A stretch of DNA of 64,000 bases from Polaribacter pectinis (GCF_014352875.1 NZ_CP060695.1:1457501-1521500), one strand, 5' to 3'; counted from the first letter of the stretch, positions 49,044-58,821 are shown. Numbers and translations: made by a program. Notes: generated by a model not told the origin, from the letters alone.

Positions 49044-51953
49044 ATGAAAAAATCAATACTCATCACTCTTATATTATTACTTGTCTACAACGTAAACTCT
49101 CATGCGCAAGAAAAGGATAATGAAAAAATTAAGCAACTTGTTGAAGAATATAAAAAAGACATAAGAGGTCCTTATTATAGGATAAAATGGTTTTGTAAAG
49201 ATGGTAGTATTAGAGACTCAAAAGATCCGTGTCCAGATAGTATTGGAGGTGGAATTCAGCATGCATCATTTAAAAAATCTGCATTAGATTTAAGAGAATC
49301 TAATCACCTTTTCTTTGGTGAAATTTTAGCAAGTGTTAAAAATGAAGATTTTTTAGACGAAAAAAACAATTTTAGTAGATTAAAACAATATCAAATAGGA
49401 AAATATTTAGCAAGTATAGATGATGGTTGGGTTCTAAAAAAAGGACAATTTTACAGAGGTTCTATCCAATCTGAAGATGAAGAAACTTGGGGTAAAAATT
49501 TCTATGAGAACATTTTAAAGAATGATTCGTTTTTAAATTCTAACTACTATCTAATTAGACAATCTCTAAAAGATATTCCTCATAATGGCGATAATAATGT
49601 TGCTCAAAACATGAGAAGCGAGTCTAAAGTTCTAGCGGAAGAAATTGCCGATTTTATGGATATTCGTATAAAAATTCATGGAAATCCACAGAAGTCTGAC
49701 ATCTATTTAGTACAGGGTTACATGAAAGAAAATGCTTCTAAAATTTCTTCATCGAATAGAAAACTATTTGAAAAGCTTTTAAACACAATGGATGAATTTT
49801 ATGCACCATTAGATTATAAAGTTATATTACAAGAAATTTCTAAAATAGAAGATAACAACAAACTTTTAACAGGTTTAAAATCGTTTTTAAATGAAGATAA
49901 AACAAGTTTTTCATCTAAAGATATTGTTATTAAGCTAACTAATAATTTAGAATTCTTAAGACAAACTATTACACTTTTTAAAAGAAGTAAAGACCGATTA
50001 CAATTATTAGATTTAAGTAATCAATTAGAAAAAATTCTTTTAATAGAAACACAGAACTGGAACCCAAAAACTTTAGAAGAAACAATTTTAAAAACACAAA
50101 CTTTAACCTGTGCTTCATTTGCAACTGGTTTAGTTGAAGCTTGGGAATTTGACTTAGTTAAACCTATTTTCTCTTCTACTTTAGAAAAAGATGAAACTAC
50201 TTTAGGAGAATTAACAAGTCTGGTTTCTCATGCAAGAAGAATTGTAGAGTGGAGTACTTCATTAGTTAAAGCAAATTATCAGGAAGATGTAAATGATTAT
50301 GCAGCTTTTGAGTCTTTAGCTTATGGTTTTGTTGATGATAGAATTAGAAATTCAATTACACTTAATTTAGGAGAAACAGTCAGTAAATTAAATGCTTATG
50401 CAAGTAAAGTTTCTGAAGTAAATAATAATGTAATGAACATTAGTAACCAAGATGCTATTAGAGGTCTTAACCCAGGTTATGCTCATGGTAAATTAATTGT
50501 TGTAGATGGAAATCCAGATTTAGTTGAAGTAAATTCAAACAATATTTATATTTTTCAAAAACCACCATCAGATTTAAAACCTGTTGCAGGAATTATGACA
50601 GTATCTGAAGGAAATTTAGTTTCTCACGTTCAATTATTAGCTAGAAATTTAGGAATACCTAATGCTGCTTTATCTAATGACAATTTAAAATCTTTAGAAA
50701 AATACAACAATAGAAACGTTTTTTATGCTGTTTCTAGCAAAGGTAATGTCATTTTAAAATTAGAAAATGATATGACAGATGAAGAAAAACTGTTGTTTAA
50801 TAAAGTAGAGAAATCTAAAAATATGATTGAGGTACCAACTAACAAATTAAAGTTAGATGTTTCTAAAATCATTAATTTAAGAGATGTAAAAGCAACAGAC
50901 TCTGGAATTTTATGTGGACCAAAAGCTGCCAATTTAGGTGAGTTAAAAAATCTTTTTCCTAATAAAGTGGTAGAAGGAATTATTATTCCTTTCGGAATTT
51001 TTAAAACACATATGAATAAAGAAATGCCTTCTAAAAATATGACTTATTGGGAGTTTTTAAATTCAACTTTTGCTAAAGCCAAAGAATTAAAAAACAACAA
51101 TACTTCGAATGAAGATATAGAAAAATTCTTAATCCGTTCTTTAAAAGAACTACACACAGCTATTATGAACATCAATTTAGATGCTAGTTTTACTGAAGAC
51201 TTAAAGAGTAATTTTTCATCAGTTTTTGGAGATAAAATGGGGAATGTTCCAGTGTTCTTAAGAAGTGATACAAATATGGAAGACTTAAAAGAATTTACAG
51301 GAGCTGGATTAAATTTAACGCTTTTTAATATTTTAGAAGAACAAAAAATTATTAACGGAATTAAAGAAGTTTGGGCTTCTGCCTACACAGAAAGAAGTTT
51401 TAAATGGAGACAGAAATATTTATTGAATCCAGAAAATGTATATCCTTCAATTTTAATAATACCAAGTGTAGATGTAGATTATTCTGGTGTTATGATTACA
51501 AAAGGAATTAATGAAGGTTCTGAAAGCGACTTAACAGTTGCATTTAGTAGAGGAGCTGGAGGCGCTGTAGATGGACAATCTGCAGAAACAAGATTAATAA
51601 CTGCAGACACTAGTTATTTATTAAGTCCTGCAAGACAACCAGATTACATTCGTTTACCAAAAACAGGAAGCACAAAAAAGCATTATACAAATTTTAACAA
51701 ACCTATTTTAAACAACGGTAATGTAAATGATATTAGAGAGTTAGCTACAGAAATTAGAACTAAAATTGGTAGTGATTTCTCTGAACAATCTCATGCGTAT
51801 GACGTTGAATTTGGTTTTAAAGATGATAAATTATGGTTGTTTCAAATAAGACCATTTGTTGAAAATAAACAAGCAAAAAGTTCTGATTACTTGAATTCCA
51901 TTGCTCCAAAAGTAAAAATCAGTACTAAAATAGATTTAAAAGAAAAAATATAA
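49044..51953 (+). CDS. exported PEP-synthase/glucan-water-dikinase-like protein
   Basis: 969 residues. A clear Sec signal peptide (MKKSILITLILLLVYNVNSHAQ) is followed by an unrecognised helical region (about 24-480). Next comes a swivelling phosphohistidine domain (about 480-600) with GLNPGYAHGKLIVVDGNP and the active histidine His528 in SEGNLVSHVQLLARN. Last is an ATP-grasp (PPDK_N) domain (about 614-955) with GPKAANLGEL, FLRSDTNMEDL, VDYSGVMITKG and KLWLFQIRPF. The histidine-before-ATP-grasp order and the missing PEP-binding barrel match alpha-glucan water dikinases, not PpsA. Finding an ATP enzyme with a signal peptide is unusual. The next gene, a beta-lactamase-fold protein, is 2 nt away. 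Confidence 0.85.
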   Translation: MKKSILITLILLLVYNVNSHAQEKDNEKIKQLVEEYKKDIRGPYYRIKWFCKDGSIRDSKDPCPDSIGGGIQHASFKKSALDLRESNHLFFGEILASVKNEDFLDEKNNFSRLKQYQIGKYLASIDDGWVLKKGQFYRGSIQSEDEETWGKNFYENILKNDSFLNSNYYLIRQSLKDIPHNGDNNVAQNMRSESKVLAEEIADFMDIRIKIHGNPQKSDIYLVQGYMKENASKISSSNRKLFEKLLNTMDEFYAPLDYKVILQEISKIEDNNKLLTGLKSFLNEDKTSFSSKDIVIKLTNNLEFLRQTITLFKRSKDRLQLLDLSNQLEKILLIETQNWNPKTLEETILKTQTLTCASFATGLVEAWEFDLVKPIFSSTLEKDETTLGELTSLVSHARRIVEWSTSLVKANYQEDVNDYAAFESLAYGFVDDRIRNSITLNLGETVSKLNAYASKVSEVNNNVMNISNQDAIRGLNPGYAHGKLIVVDGNPDLVEVNSNNIYIFQKPPSDLKPVAGIMTVSEGNLVSHVQLLARNLGIPNAALSNDNLKSLEKYNNRNVFYAVSSKGNVILKLENDMTDEEKLLFNKVEKSKNMIEVPTNKLKLDVSKIINLRDVKATDSGILCGPKAANLGELKNLFPNKVVEGIIIPFGIFKTHMNKEMPSKNMTYWEFLNSTFAKAKELKNNNTSNEDIEKFLIRSLKELHTAIMNINLDASFTEDLKSNFSSVFGDKMGNVPVFLRSDTNMEDLKEFTGAGLNLTLFNILEEQKIINGIKEVWASAYTERSFKWRQKYLLNPENVYPSILIIPSVDVDYSGVMITKGINEGSESDLTVAFSRGAGGAVDGQSAETRLITADTSYLLSPARQPDYIRLPKTGSTKKHYTNFNKPILNNGNVNDIRELATEIRTKIGSDFSEQSHAYDVEFGFKDDKLWLFQIRPFVENKQAKSSDYLNSIAPKVKISTKIDLKEKI

Positions 51954-51955
51954 TT

Positions 51956-53269
51956 ATGAAAACGAAATACATATTATTAACTGCTTTTATAATTGCATCA
52001 CTTGGGTTTATGAATTACCCTATAGATGGGTATGAAAATACTGGAATTGCAAGATTGTATCAATTGAGAAAATTTCAGCTAGACAGTGTTAGATACACTA
52101 GAATTCCTGCAGGGGCTTATAAAAAATTAGAAGATATTAAGCTAAACTTATTAGATAGATCTAAAGATAGTCTTAAAGATTTATTTACTGTAGATAAAGA
52201 GTTTGAAAGAAAATTGAAAAGAATTATTCCTGGAGGAGCATATTCTATGTCTGTAATGGATATGAGTAATCCTAATAATTTAAAATATGCTGAACACAGA
52301 GAAAACGTAGGTTACCAACCAGGAAGTGTTGGTAAAATTGCTGTTCTTTTGGCAGTAATGGATCAATTACAAAAGCTTTGTCCAGATTCTTGGGAAGATA
52401 GAGCTGGGTATTTAAAAAATATAAAAGTTACATCTAGATATTGGGGAACTGGAGATCATCATACAATTCCTGTTTATGACATAGAAAAAGATAGATTAAC
52501 AAAAAGGCGTGTAGTTGCTAGTGATGAATTTTCTTTATACGAATGGTTAGATCACATGGTTTCTGTTAGTAATAATGGTGCTGCAAGTGTTATGTACAGA
52601 GAAGCAATGTTAATGGCTGCATTCGGACAAGAATATTTCTTTTTAGATGCAGAAAAAGCTGAAAAATACTTTGAAGAAACTCCAAGAGATTCATTAACAA
52701 ACCTATCTCATAGAGTTGTTAACCAGCCTTTAAGAGATTTAGGTATACAAGAAGATGAATGGAAATTAGGTGGTTTTTTTACTAGAGGTTCTGAAAAACA
52801 TTTAAGTAGAAAAGGTGGTAGTATTGGAACTCCCAAAGGATTAATGAAATTTTTAGTTCAACTAGAACAAGGAAATGTTGTTGATAAAGAATCTAGTTTA
52901 GAAATGAAAAGATTGCTTTATTTAACAGACAGAAGAATTAGATATGCAAAATCACCAAGATTAGATAGCGCTGCAGTTTACTTTAAATCTGGTAGTTATT
53001 ATAAATGCGACAGAGAGAAAAACCCTAATTGTAGCAGTTATGCAGGTAACGTTTTTAACTACATGAACTCTGTTATTATTGTAGAGCACCCTAATGGTTT
53101 AAAATATATTGTATGTTTAATGTCTAATGTTTTAAACAAAAATTCTGCTGGTGCACATATGTATATGGCTAGTAAAATTGATGATATTATTGACGATGCA
53201 AACCCAATAAAAAAAGCAGAAATTAAGGAAGAAGAATATAAAGCAGATAAAGACGAAGACGATAATTAA
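51956..53269 (+). CDS. beta-lactamase/PBP-fold serine protein 1
   Basis: A 437-residue exported protein with a signal peptide (about 1-20) and the three motifs of the penicillin-recognising fold: SVGK (Ser124, Lys127), SNN (205-207) and KSG (344-346). An insertion rich in aromatic and charged residues (about 140-200) is unusual, and the C-terminus is very acidic (EEEYKADKDEDDN). It is more likely a peptidase or transpeptidase-like enzyme than a true beta-lactamase. It is coupled to the dikinase-like gene (2 nt) and overlaps the end of the convergent transporter gene by 4 nt (53266-53269). Confidence 0.85.
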   Translation: MKTKYILLTAFIIASLGFMNYPIDGYENTGIARLYQLRKFQLDSVRYTRIPAGAYKKLEDIKLNLLDRSKDSLKDLFTVDKEFERKLKRIIPGGAYSMSVMDMSNPNNLKYAEHRENVGYQPGSVGKIAVLLAVMDQLQKLCPDSWEDRAGYLKNIKVTSRYWGTGDHHTIPVYDIEKDRLTKRRVVASDEFSLYEWLDHMVSVSNNGAASVMYREAMLMAAFGQEYFFLDAEKAEKYFEETPRDSLTNLSHRVVNQPLRDLGIQEDEWKLGGFFTRGSEKHLSRKGGSIGTPKGLMKFLVQLEQGNVVDKESSLEMKRLLYLTDRRIRYAKSPRLDSAAVYFKSGSYYKCDREKNPNCSSYAGNVFNYMNSVIIVEHPNGLKYIVCLMSNVLNKNSAGAHMYMASKIDDIIDDANPIKKAEIKEEEYKADKDEDDN

Positions 53270-56094
53270 TTATTATTAGAAATAAATAAGTGATACGTTT
53301 TTGTTGCTACTTCTCTAACAGCCTCACTCTTAAACTTTTTTAGCGGTATTATTAAAGATATATAATTCTTGTTTTTTGATATTTGTAAATATCGAAGAAC
53401 AAGAATTTTTAAATGTGTACCTCCCATTCTCATTATTCTCTGCAAATATTTCTTCTCTGATAATATGTTTATCTTAATTACTGAAGGATCTAACCTATTG
53501 TCATCAATTACATAATTTTCTACTACAGGAAGCACCATCATTTTTATTTTACTTTGTAAAATATTATCTAAAAATTCTAATGAATTTATTCTAGCTTCCT
53601 TTATTTCACTTTGTATACCAACATAGGTCATATTTATATCTTCCTCATTATAAATTAAACTTAACAAGTTAAAAATACATCTTAAGTTATAATCTAAAAC
53701 TTTTTCTAAAGCATTCATCATTACTTTTCTAGCTTCGTAAATTTGCTGATTCGATTTTACGGCTTCGTTTGCCAAATCGTCATTTATTATATGTTGTATT
53801 GAAGTTATAATTTCTAACGTATTTTTATAATAACTACTCTCTCTTAAAATCTGATTTTTTACAACTCTAGAGCTAATATATAATTGTTGATTATTTTTTC
53901 TTATTTTCTTTAAAGATTTAGATGCTTCTAATCTGGTTACAGCATTCTTACTTCTTAACAATCTACTTAAAACTCTAACTGCTTGTTCATTGTTAAAAGA
54001 TTCTATAATTTTTGGTATATGCTTTCTAACAGCATGTTTCAACTCATTATTTTCATCTATTTGTAAAATAATATCAATAATTTTTGGCCCGTAGTTTTTT
54101 AAAGCTTGTACGGCTCTTTTTCTATGCTTTTTACTTTCTAATAACTCTAACAAATCATTAATAAAAACCTCATCCGAAGAAATACCTGCAGCTATTGTGG
54201 AGAATTTTACAATGTAATCAATATCACTTTTTAAGTGAATACTAATAAACTTGTAATATTTTGTAAGTCTGGTATAAGCAATACTCATTAACAAACCAGC
54301 TAAAATTTCTTTTTTGGTATGTAATTCATCTAAAGTAAAAATATCTGTTCTTTCTTCTAACCTTTCTGTTAAACGATATTTTTTACCTAGTTTAGAATTA
54401 TTAGAACTTTGTTTTGCCAGCGTTAATAATGCACCATTAGAAATATATTCAATTTTATGGTCTAAATATTTATTAAAAAAAGATTCATCAGAAAGATGCG
54501 AATGTGCCAAAATATAATCTAATGCAACATAAACTAAAACATCATCTTTTTCATAAACTAACTTTTCTACTTTGGCTAGAATATCTACATCTTCAAAAGA
54601 GTCTAAATAGTCAATGGCTTTTGTTTTTATTTGATTTGAAGGATGGTCTAATAACTTTACAACCTTTGTATTAAAAGAATTTTGATTATAATCTTTTAAT
54701 CTATCTAACATGTTTAAAATTGAATCTTCATCTCCATTCTCTAAAATATTTTTTACATCAGCAATAGTGTTTTCTGCTTTATTATTCTTTTCACTTTTTG
54801 CTTCAAAAGTTAATGTTTTTTGAATATTTGCTTTAAAGGAATTAAAATAAGCTTCTCTTAAACGATAGATAAATAAAATCCAAATAAATGTAAAAAGCAG
54901 AATTATAACTGTAATATAAGAGGTATCTAAATCTAGCCTTTTAATAAGAAAAATTAACAAAAACCCTGCAATACCAGTTGCAATACTATCTACAGCAACA
55001 TCTATATATGACTTTGCCTGATTTTTAATTAATAATGGAATTGGCATAATAGACAATTCTACAGCTGCCTTATTTATAGATTGTTTTGCACTTCCATCAA
55101 TACCTTTTATTAAAATTAAAACCCATAGTTCTGGAAACGTTAGAAACAGTAAACTTCCAAAAGCAATTGTTAAAGGAAGTATTAATAATGTTGATGAAAC
55201 TCCTAATCTTGCTAAAATTTTATTGGTTAAGAATAATTGAATAGTTAAAGCAACTACATTAAAAGTTGAAAACCAAAATCCAAAAAAAGCTGCTAAATCA
55301 TCTGAATTTGGAATTGCTTTATGAGCAAAATCGCTAAACTGGAAATCTACTAATTTTGCAACAATTACACCAATACCTGTAATTAATGCAATATATGTTA
55401 AGTGTTTAGATTTAGATATTAAACGTAAAGAAGAACTTTCTAAATTTTCTTGATTTGCAATTACTTGCTTTCTTTTAAAGACATTTAAGTTTTTAATTTT
55501 TAAATTATAAACACTTTTTAAAATAGGAATGCAAACCAGTATTAGTAATGCAGCTACAAAAATAGCAATATCTGTACCAAAACTAGAAGCAATAATACTT
55601 GTTAAATAACCTCCAAAAATTCCTCCAGCAATTGCTCCTGCTCCTATAAAGCCAAAATTTCTTTTTGCTTCTCGTGCATTAAAAACCATATTTGCAAACA
55701 ACCAAAATTGAGAGGTTGCAACTACTGCAAATAAAGAAATAAAAACATAGTAAAAATATAATATCCAGTTACTTATAATATTAAACCTTAAGACCAAACT
55801 TAACGCTATAAAAGCCAAACTAAAAGTAGCTAGTGAAATTAAAGTAACCTTGACAAGAGAAAATTTTCTAATAGCTTTATTGTAAAAATAAGATGTAATT
55901 ACGGCAACACCAGCAACCAAAAGATAACCAAAAGGCAAATTATCTGCACCTAATTTAGAAACGAATAATGCATTTACTGTAGGTTTTACAATTAGTAAAA
56001 CTGTAATTACAATAAAAATATATAAAAGCATTAAAAAAGAGATGCGTATTTCATCATCTCTTAATCCAAAAGTTTTTGTTATAAATTTCCTCAA
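53266..56094 (-). CDS. ATP/ADP-translocase-like transporter with HEAT repeats
   Basis: 942 residues. The first ~425 carry about twelve membrane helices and begin LRDDEIRISFLMLLYIFI...KPTVNALFVSKLGADNLPFGYLL. This resembles Npt/Tlc-type nucleotide transporters (TLC ATP/ADP carrier family) found in free-living Bacteroidota. The remaining ~500 residues form HEAT-like helical repeats (e.g. VRVLSRLLRSKNAVTRLEASKSL), presumably cytoplasmic. Substrate specificity cannot be read from sequence. It is second in an operon with the beta-lactamase-fold protein at 56115-57011 (20 nt upstream) and convergent with the dikinase operon. Confidence 0.85.
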   Translation of the reverse strand: MRKFITKTFGLRDDEIRISFLMLLYIFIVITVLLIVKPTVNALFVSKLGADNLPFGYLLVAGVAVITSYFYNKAIRKFSLVKVTLISLATFSLAFIALSLVLRFNIISNWILYFYYVFISLFAVVATSQFWLFANMVFNAREAKRNFGFIGAGAIAGGIFGGYLTSIIASSFGTDIAIFVAALLILVCIPILKSVYNLKIKNLNVFKRKQVIANQENLESSSLRLISKSKHLTYIALITGIGVIVAKLVDFQFSDFAHKAIPNSDDLAAFFGFWFSTFNVVALTIQLFLTNKILARLGVSSTLLILPLTIAFGSLLFLTFPELWVLILIKGIDGSAKQSINKAAVELSIMPIPLLIKNQAKSYIDVAVDSIATGIAGFLLIFLIKRLDLDTSYITVIILLFTFIWILFIYRLREAYFNSFKANIQKTLTFEAKSEKNNKAENTIADVKNILENGDEDSILNMLDRLKDYNQNSFNTKVVKLLDHPSNQIKTKAIDYLDSFEDVDILAKVEKLVYEKDDVLVYVALDYILAHSHLSDESFFNKYLDHKIEYISNGALLTLAKQSSNNSKLGKKYRLTERLEERTDIFTLDELHTKKEILAGLLMSIAYTRLTKYYKFISIHLKSDIDYIVKFSTIAAGISSDEVFINDLLELLESKKHRKRAVQALKNYGPKIIDIILQIDENNELKHAVRKHIPKIIESFNNEQAVRVLSRLLRSKNAVTRLEASKSLKKIRKNNQQLYISSRVVKNQILRESSYYKNTLEIITSIQHIINDDLANEAVKSNQQIYEARKVMMNALEKVLDYNLRCIFNLLSLIYNEEDINMTYVGIQSEIKEARINSLEFLDNILQSKIKMMVLPVVENYVIDDNRLDPSVIKINILSEKKYLQRIMRMGGTHLKILVLRYLQISKNKNYISLIIPLKKFKSEAVREVATKTYHLFISNNN

Positions 56095-56114
56095 ATCTTA
56101 TTTCATAAATATGA

Positions 56115-57011
56115 CTATAAAGAACGTGATTTTTTTAATACCTTTTCTAAAGGTTTTACCAAATTTCTAATAATTTGCTCACCATAATCGTCATCAATTA
56201 AAGCTACAATAATGTATTTTCTTTTAGGTCCCCAAACCAAGGCAGAATCTGAATGGAAGTTTCTCCATGATCCAGATTTTCTGTAAATAGTTGCTTGAGG
56301 TGCAATCTCGTCTAAAGTGTTCACAAATTTATGGTGTAATGCAGGATCTTTCATAATCTCTAACATTTCTTTAGAACGTTCTGTGCTAATTAAGTTACCT
56401 AAAGCCAACTGATAATAAAAACTACATACTTGCCTTGTTGTTGCTGCATGACTTAATCCTTTTATAGGATCTGGATTTCTTTTTCCTGCTGCTGCATATC
56501 TTTTTCCAACCCAAAGACCTCCACCAACTTCCTCATCATATAATTTATTTTTTGGAGCTCTTAAAACAGCCTCAATTTTATCATAACCTAACCTATCTAT
56601 CATTCTAGTAGATGCCTGGTTATTAGATTTACTAATCATTAAGCGTAAATCTTTTTTTATTTCATCATTATATTCCATTTCACCTTTCTCTATGGCATCC
56701 ATTGCCGATAAAAGGATGGCTATTTTTGGCAAACTTGCAGCGTACATCATAAAATTATCATTCATACCTGCATATCTATAATTTGTACTGTCGCTTAAAT
56801 CTACAATACCAATAGACATTTGTTTACCTGCAATTAATCGTTTCCACTTTTTATTAGAATTTATTTCTTTTGTTAAAATTGCTTTTAATTTTTGGTTTTC
56901 AATAACTTCAATTGGGTCTATATCATCTACATGACTTATAGGCAATGTTTCTTGCCCATAAATAAAAGATGAAAAGATCAATACTATTATTAATAAATGT
57001 TTTTTTATCAT
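56115..57011 (-). CDS. class A beta-lactamase-fold serine protein 2
   Basis: 298 residues from the ATG at 57009-57011, which starts a good signal peptide (MIKKHLLIIVLIFSSFIYGQ); an alternative start lies at 57038. Motifs: SLPK (Ser93, Lys96), SNN (129-131) and KSG (245-247). The body resembles PF13354-type class A enzymes, but the SDN motif is replaced by SNN and no clear ExxLN motif is evident, so antibiotic hydrolysis is doubtful. First gene of the operon with the nucleotide-transporter-like protein. It is a distant relative of the protein at 51956-53269. Confidence 0.85.
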   Translation of the reverse strand: MIKKHLLIIVLIFSSFIYGQETLPISHVDDIDPIEVIENQKLKAILTKEINSNKKWKRLIAGKQMSIGIVDLSDSTNYRYAGMNDNFMMYAASLPKIAILLSAMDAIEKGEMEYNDEIKKDLRLMISKSNNQASTRMIDRLGYDKIEAVLRAPKNKLYDEEVGGGLWVGKRYAAAGKRNPDPIKGLSHAATTRQVCSFYYQLALGNLISTERSKEMLEIMKDPALHHKFVNTLDEIAPQATIYRKSGSWRNFHSDSALVWGPKRKYIIVALIDDDYGEQIIRNLVKPLEKVLKKSRSL

Positions 57012-57111
57012 ATCTAAATACATATTATAATTTATCATTTGTGTTATATTTAATATACAAAATATATGCCATATAACAAATAATAGATGTTAATATTATC
57101 CAAAACTACAG

Positions 57112-57603
57112 TTAATTAAACACCTTTTTTGGAGTTGTTGGATTAAAGCCAAAATCTGCATCAGGCAAGTCAATTCCTAATTGATAAATAAGATAACCAA
57201 TACTTGCATAATGATGAATTGTATGACTTTGCGTTTGCATTAGTACAGCAGAAAGGGTATAATTAGCAGTTACTTTTCCAGAACCTAAATCGTCGGAAAC
57301 TTTAATTATTTTATTAAAATCTTCTTCTTTAAGAGCTTTTAGTTTAAGAATAATTGAATTAAAATATTCAATTCCCACTACTGTTTTTATTTCAGCCAGC
57401 TCATTTCTTTCTCTTACAGAAAAATCTATAACATTATTTTCTAATTCTTTAAAAATACAAGAAAACACATCTAAAATATGACGAATATGACAACCTATAC
57501 TTGAATGATATGGAGCTACAGATGTATTTGCGTATTCTTCATTGCTTATATTTTCTAATAATTTTTTTCCTCTTAATAAATTTTCTTCAATTGCTTTTAT
57601 CAT
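57112..57603 (-). CDS. DinB-family protein
   Basis: A 163-residue four-helix DinB/YfiT-like protein with the metal-binding histidine pattern CHIRHILD (about 47-54) and HTIHHYASIGYL (about 129-140). Members bind a divalent metal; many act as thiol transferases, but the role here is unknown. It stands alone, upstream of the beta-lactamase-fold gene by about 100 nt, with no obvious link. Confidence 0.88.
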   Translation of the reverse strand: MIKAIEENLLRGKKLLENISNEEYANTSVAPYHSSIGCHIRHILDVFSCIFKELENNVIDFSVRERNELAEIKTVVGIEYFNSIILKLKALKEEDFNKIIKVSDDLGSGKVTANYTLSAVLMQTQSHTIHHYASIGYLIYQLGIDLPDADFGFNPTTPKKVFN

Positions 57604-57768
57604 AAATACTTTTATCAGTCTAATTCGTCGTAAAATTTTTGCTGAATTTACGAGTTCTTTCTCTTTTTTAAAATAAATATTTAAACTTTAACAATTAACT
57701 CAAAATCAACCCCTTAAATAATAAATATTTAATAAAAACAAAGTTTCATTAGTTATTAAATATCTTTT

Positions 57769-57783
57769 TGGCACGTTCTTTGA
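57769..57783 (+). promoter_or_regulatory. sigma-54-like promoter
   Basis: TGGCACG-TTCT-TTGA matches the -24/-12 consensus TGGCACG-N4-TTGC at all defined positions except the last (A for C). It lies 69 nt before the ATG at 57852 in an otherwise signal-free leader. The start would be near 57794. Confidence 0.5.
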
Positions 57784-57851
57784 AAATATCATTATCAAAT
57801 ACGGAAGCCGAAAAGTATTTAGAGTAGGCAAAACCCTTAAAACCATATATT

Positions 57852-58778
57852 ATGAAAAAAGGTGTACTTATATTATTAGGAATGTTCATGATGGTTTCTA
57901 CTGTTGAAGCCAAAAATGGCAATGAATTACCAAACAGATTCTGGGTTGACTACTCATACAACAATGCTGTAAACTTTGTAGAAAGAGGTGTAGAGTTTTA
58001 CATTTTTACCAATGGTGAATTTGATTTTAACACACATTATAATGATACTTATTATGATTATAATGGAAGAAGAACAAGAAACTCTGGTATTAGAATAAAC
58101 AGAGATTATAGAGGAAGAATAACTAGTATAGGATCTGTATTTATCAATTATGATTATAGAGGAAATGTAAGTAGAATTGGTAACGTCTTTATGAGATATT
58201 ACAGAGGAAGACTTACCAAAGTGGGTAACTTACAAGTACGTTATGATAGAGGAGGATATCCTAATTTCTACGGGGAAGTAAGAGATAATTTTTATTATGA
58301 TAACGGAATTAGAATAAATTTAAGTATTGGAGATGTTTGCGATTATAATGATGCATATTTTTCTCACAGAGATTTTAGTAGAAATTATTCTAAAATTAGA
58401 GAAGACAATAACTACTATTATTACAAAGCAAAAACAAATGCTAAAATTGGTAAAAGAAGTAAAATTCTAAAAAGAAGGAAGCCTAAAGCAACTCCTATTA
58501 AAAGAAATTCTTCTACAATTAATAGAGGAGTTAGTACAAGTAGAAATAATTCTTACAGAAAATCTACAAACGTAGATACTAAAAGAAAAGTTACTACAAG
58601 TACAAGAAATAATAGTTCTACAAGAAAACCTATGTCTTCTGATTCTAAAAGAAAAGTAACTTCAGATAAAAGAAGTAGTAATAATTTATCTTACAGAAAA
58701 ACAGATAAGAATAAAATAACAGTTCCAAAAGTTGAAAAGCAAAAGGAAAATGTAGTTAGAAATAGTAGAAGAAATTAA
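57852..58778 (+). CDS. secreted tyrosine/arginine-rich repeat protein
   Basis: 308 residues: signal peptide (1-20, ending VEAK), a conserved FWVDYSYNNAVNFVERGVEFYIF segment, then short imperfect repeats of the type DYRGRITSIGSVFINY (about 82-140). The C-terminal ~110 residues are strongly basic (Lys, Arg, Ser, Asn). I recognise no named domain, though similar proteins seem common in Flavobacteriaceae. It is a probable envelope or extracellular structural protein, and is preceded by a sigma-54-like promoter. Confidence 0.75.
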   Translation: MKKGVLILLGMFMMVSTVEAKNGNELPNRFWVDYSYNNAVNFVERGVEFYIFTNGEFDFNTHYNDTYYDYNGRRTRNSGIRINRDYRGRITSIGSVFINYDYRGNVSRIGNVFMRYYRGRLTKVGNLQVRYDRGGYPNFYGEVRDNFYYDNGIRINLSIGDVCDYNDAYFSHRDFSRNYSKIREDNNYYYYKAKTNAKIGKRSKILKRRKPKATPIKRNSSTINRGVSTSRNNSYRKSTNVDTKRKVTTSTRNNSSTRKPMSSDSKRKVTSDKRSSNNLSYRKTDKNKITVPKVEKQKENVVRNSRRN

Positions 58779-58821
58779 AAAAACAGGTGTTTATACGTGA
58801 TTCACATTCAAAGTAGTATCA

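Noticed and set aside
49044..51953. Ordinary PEP synthase (ppsA) or pyruvate phosphate dikinase
   Set aside because: It has a signal peptide, reversed domain order and no C-terminal PEP-binding barrel.
56115..57011. Antibiotic-resistance beta-lactamase
   Set aside because: Two related proteins lie in envelope operons with transporter and dikinase-like genes, and the SDN motif is SNN. A housekeeping peptidase-like role is more likely.
57776..57790. Similarity between the leader of the secreted repeat protein and the 16S leader (GTTC-TTGAAAATAT)
   Set aside because: About 15 AT-rich bases, likely chance. The sigma-54-like reading explains the segment better.
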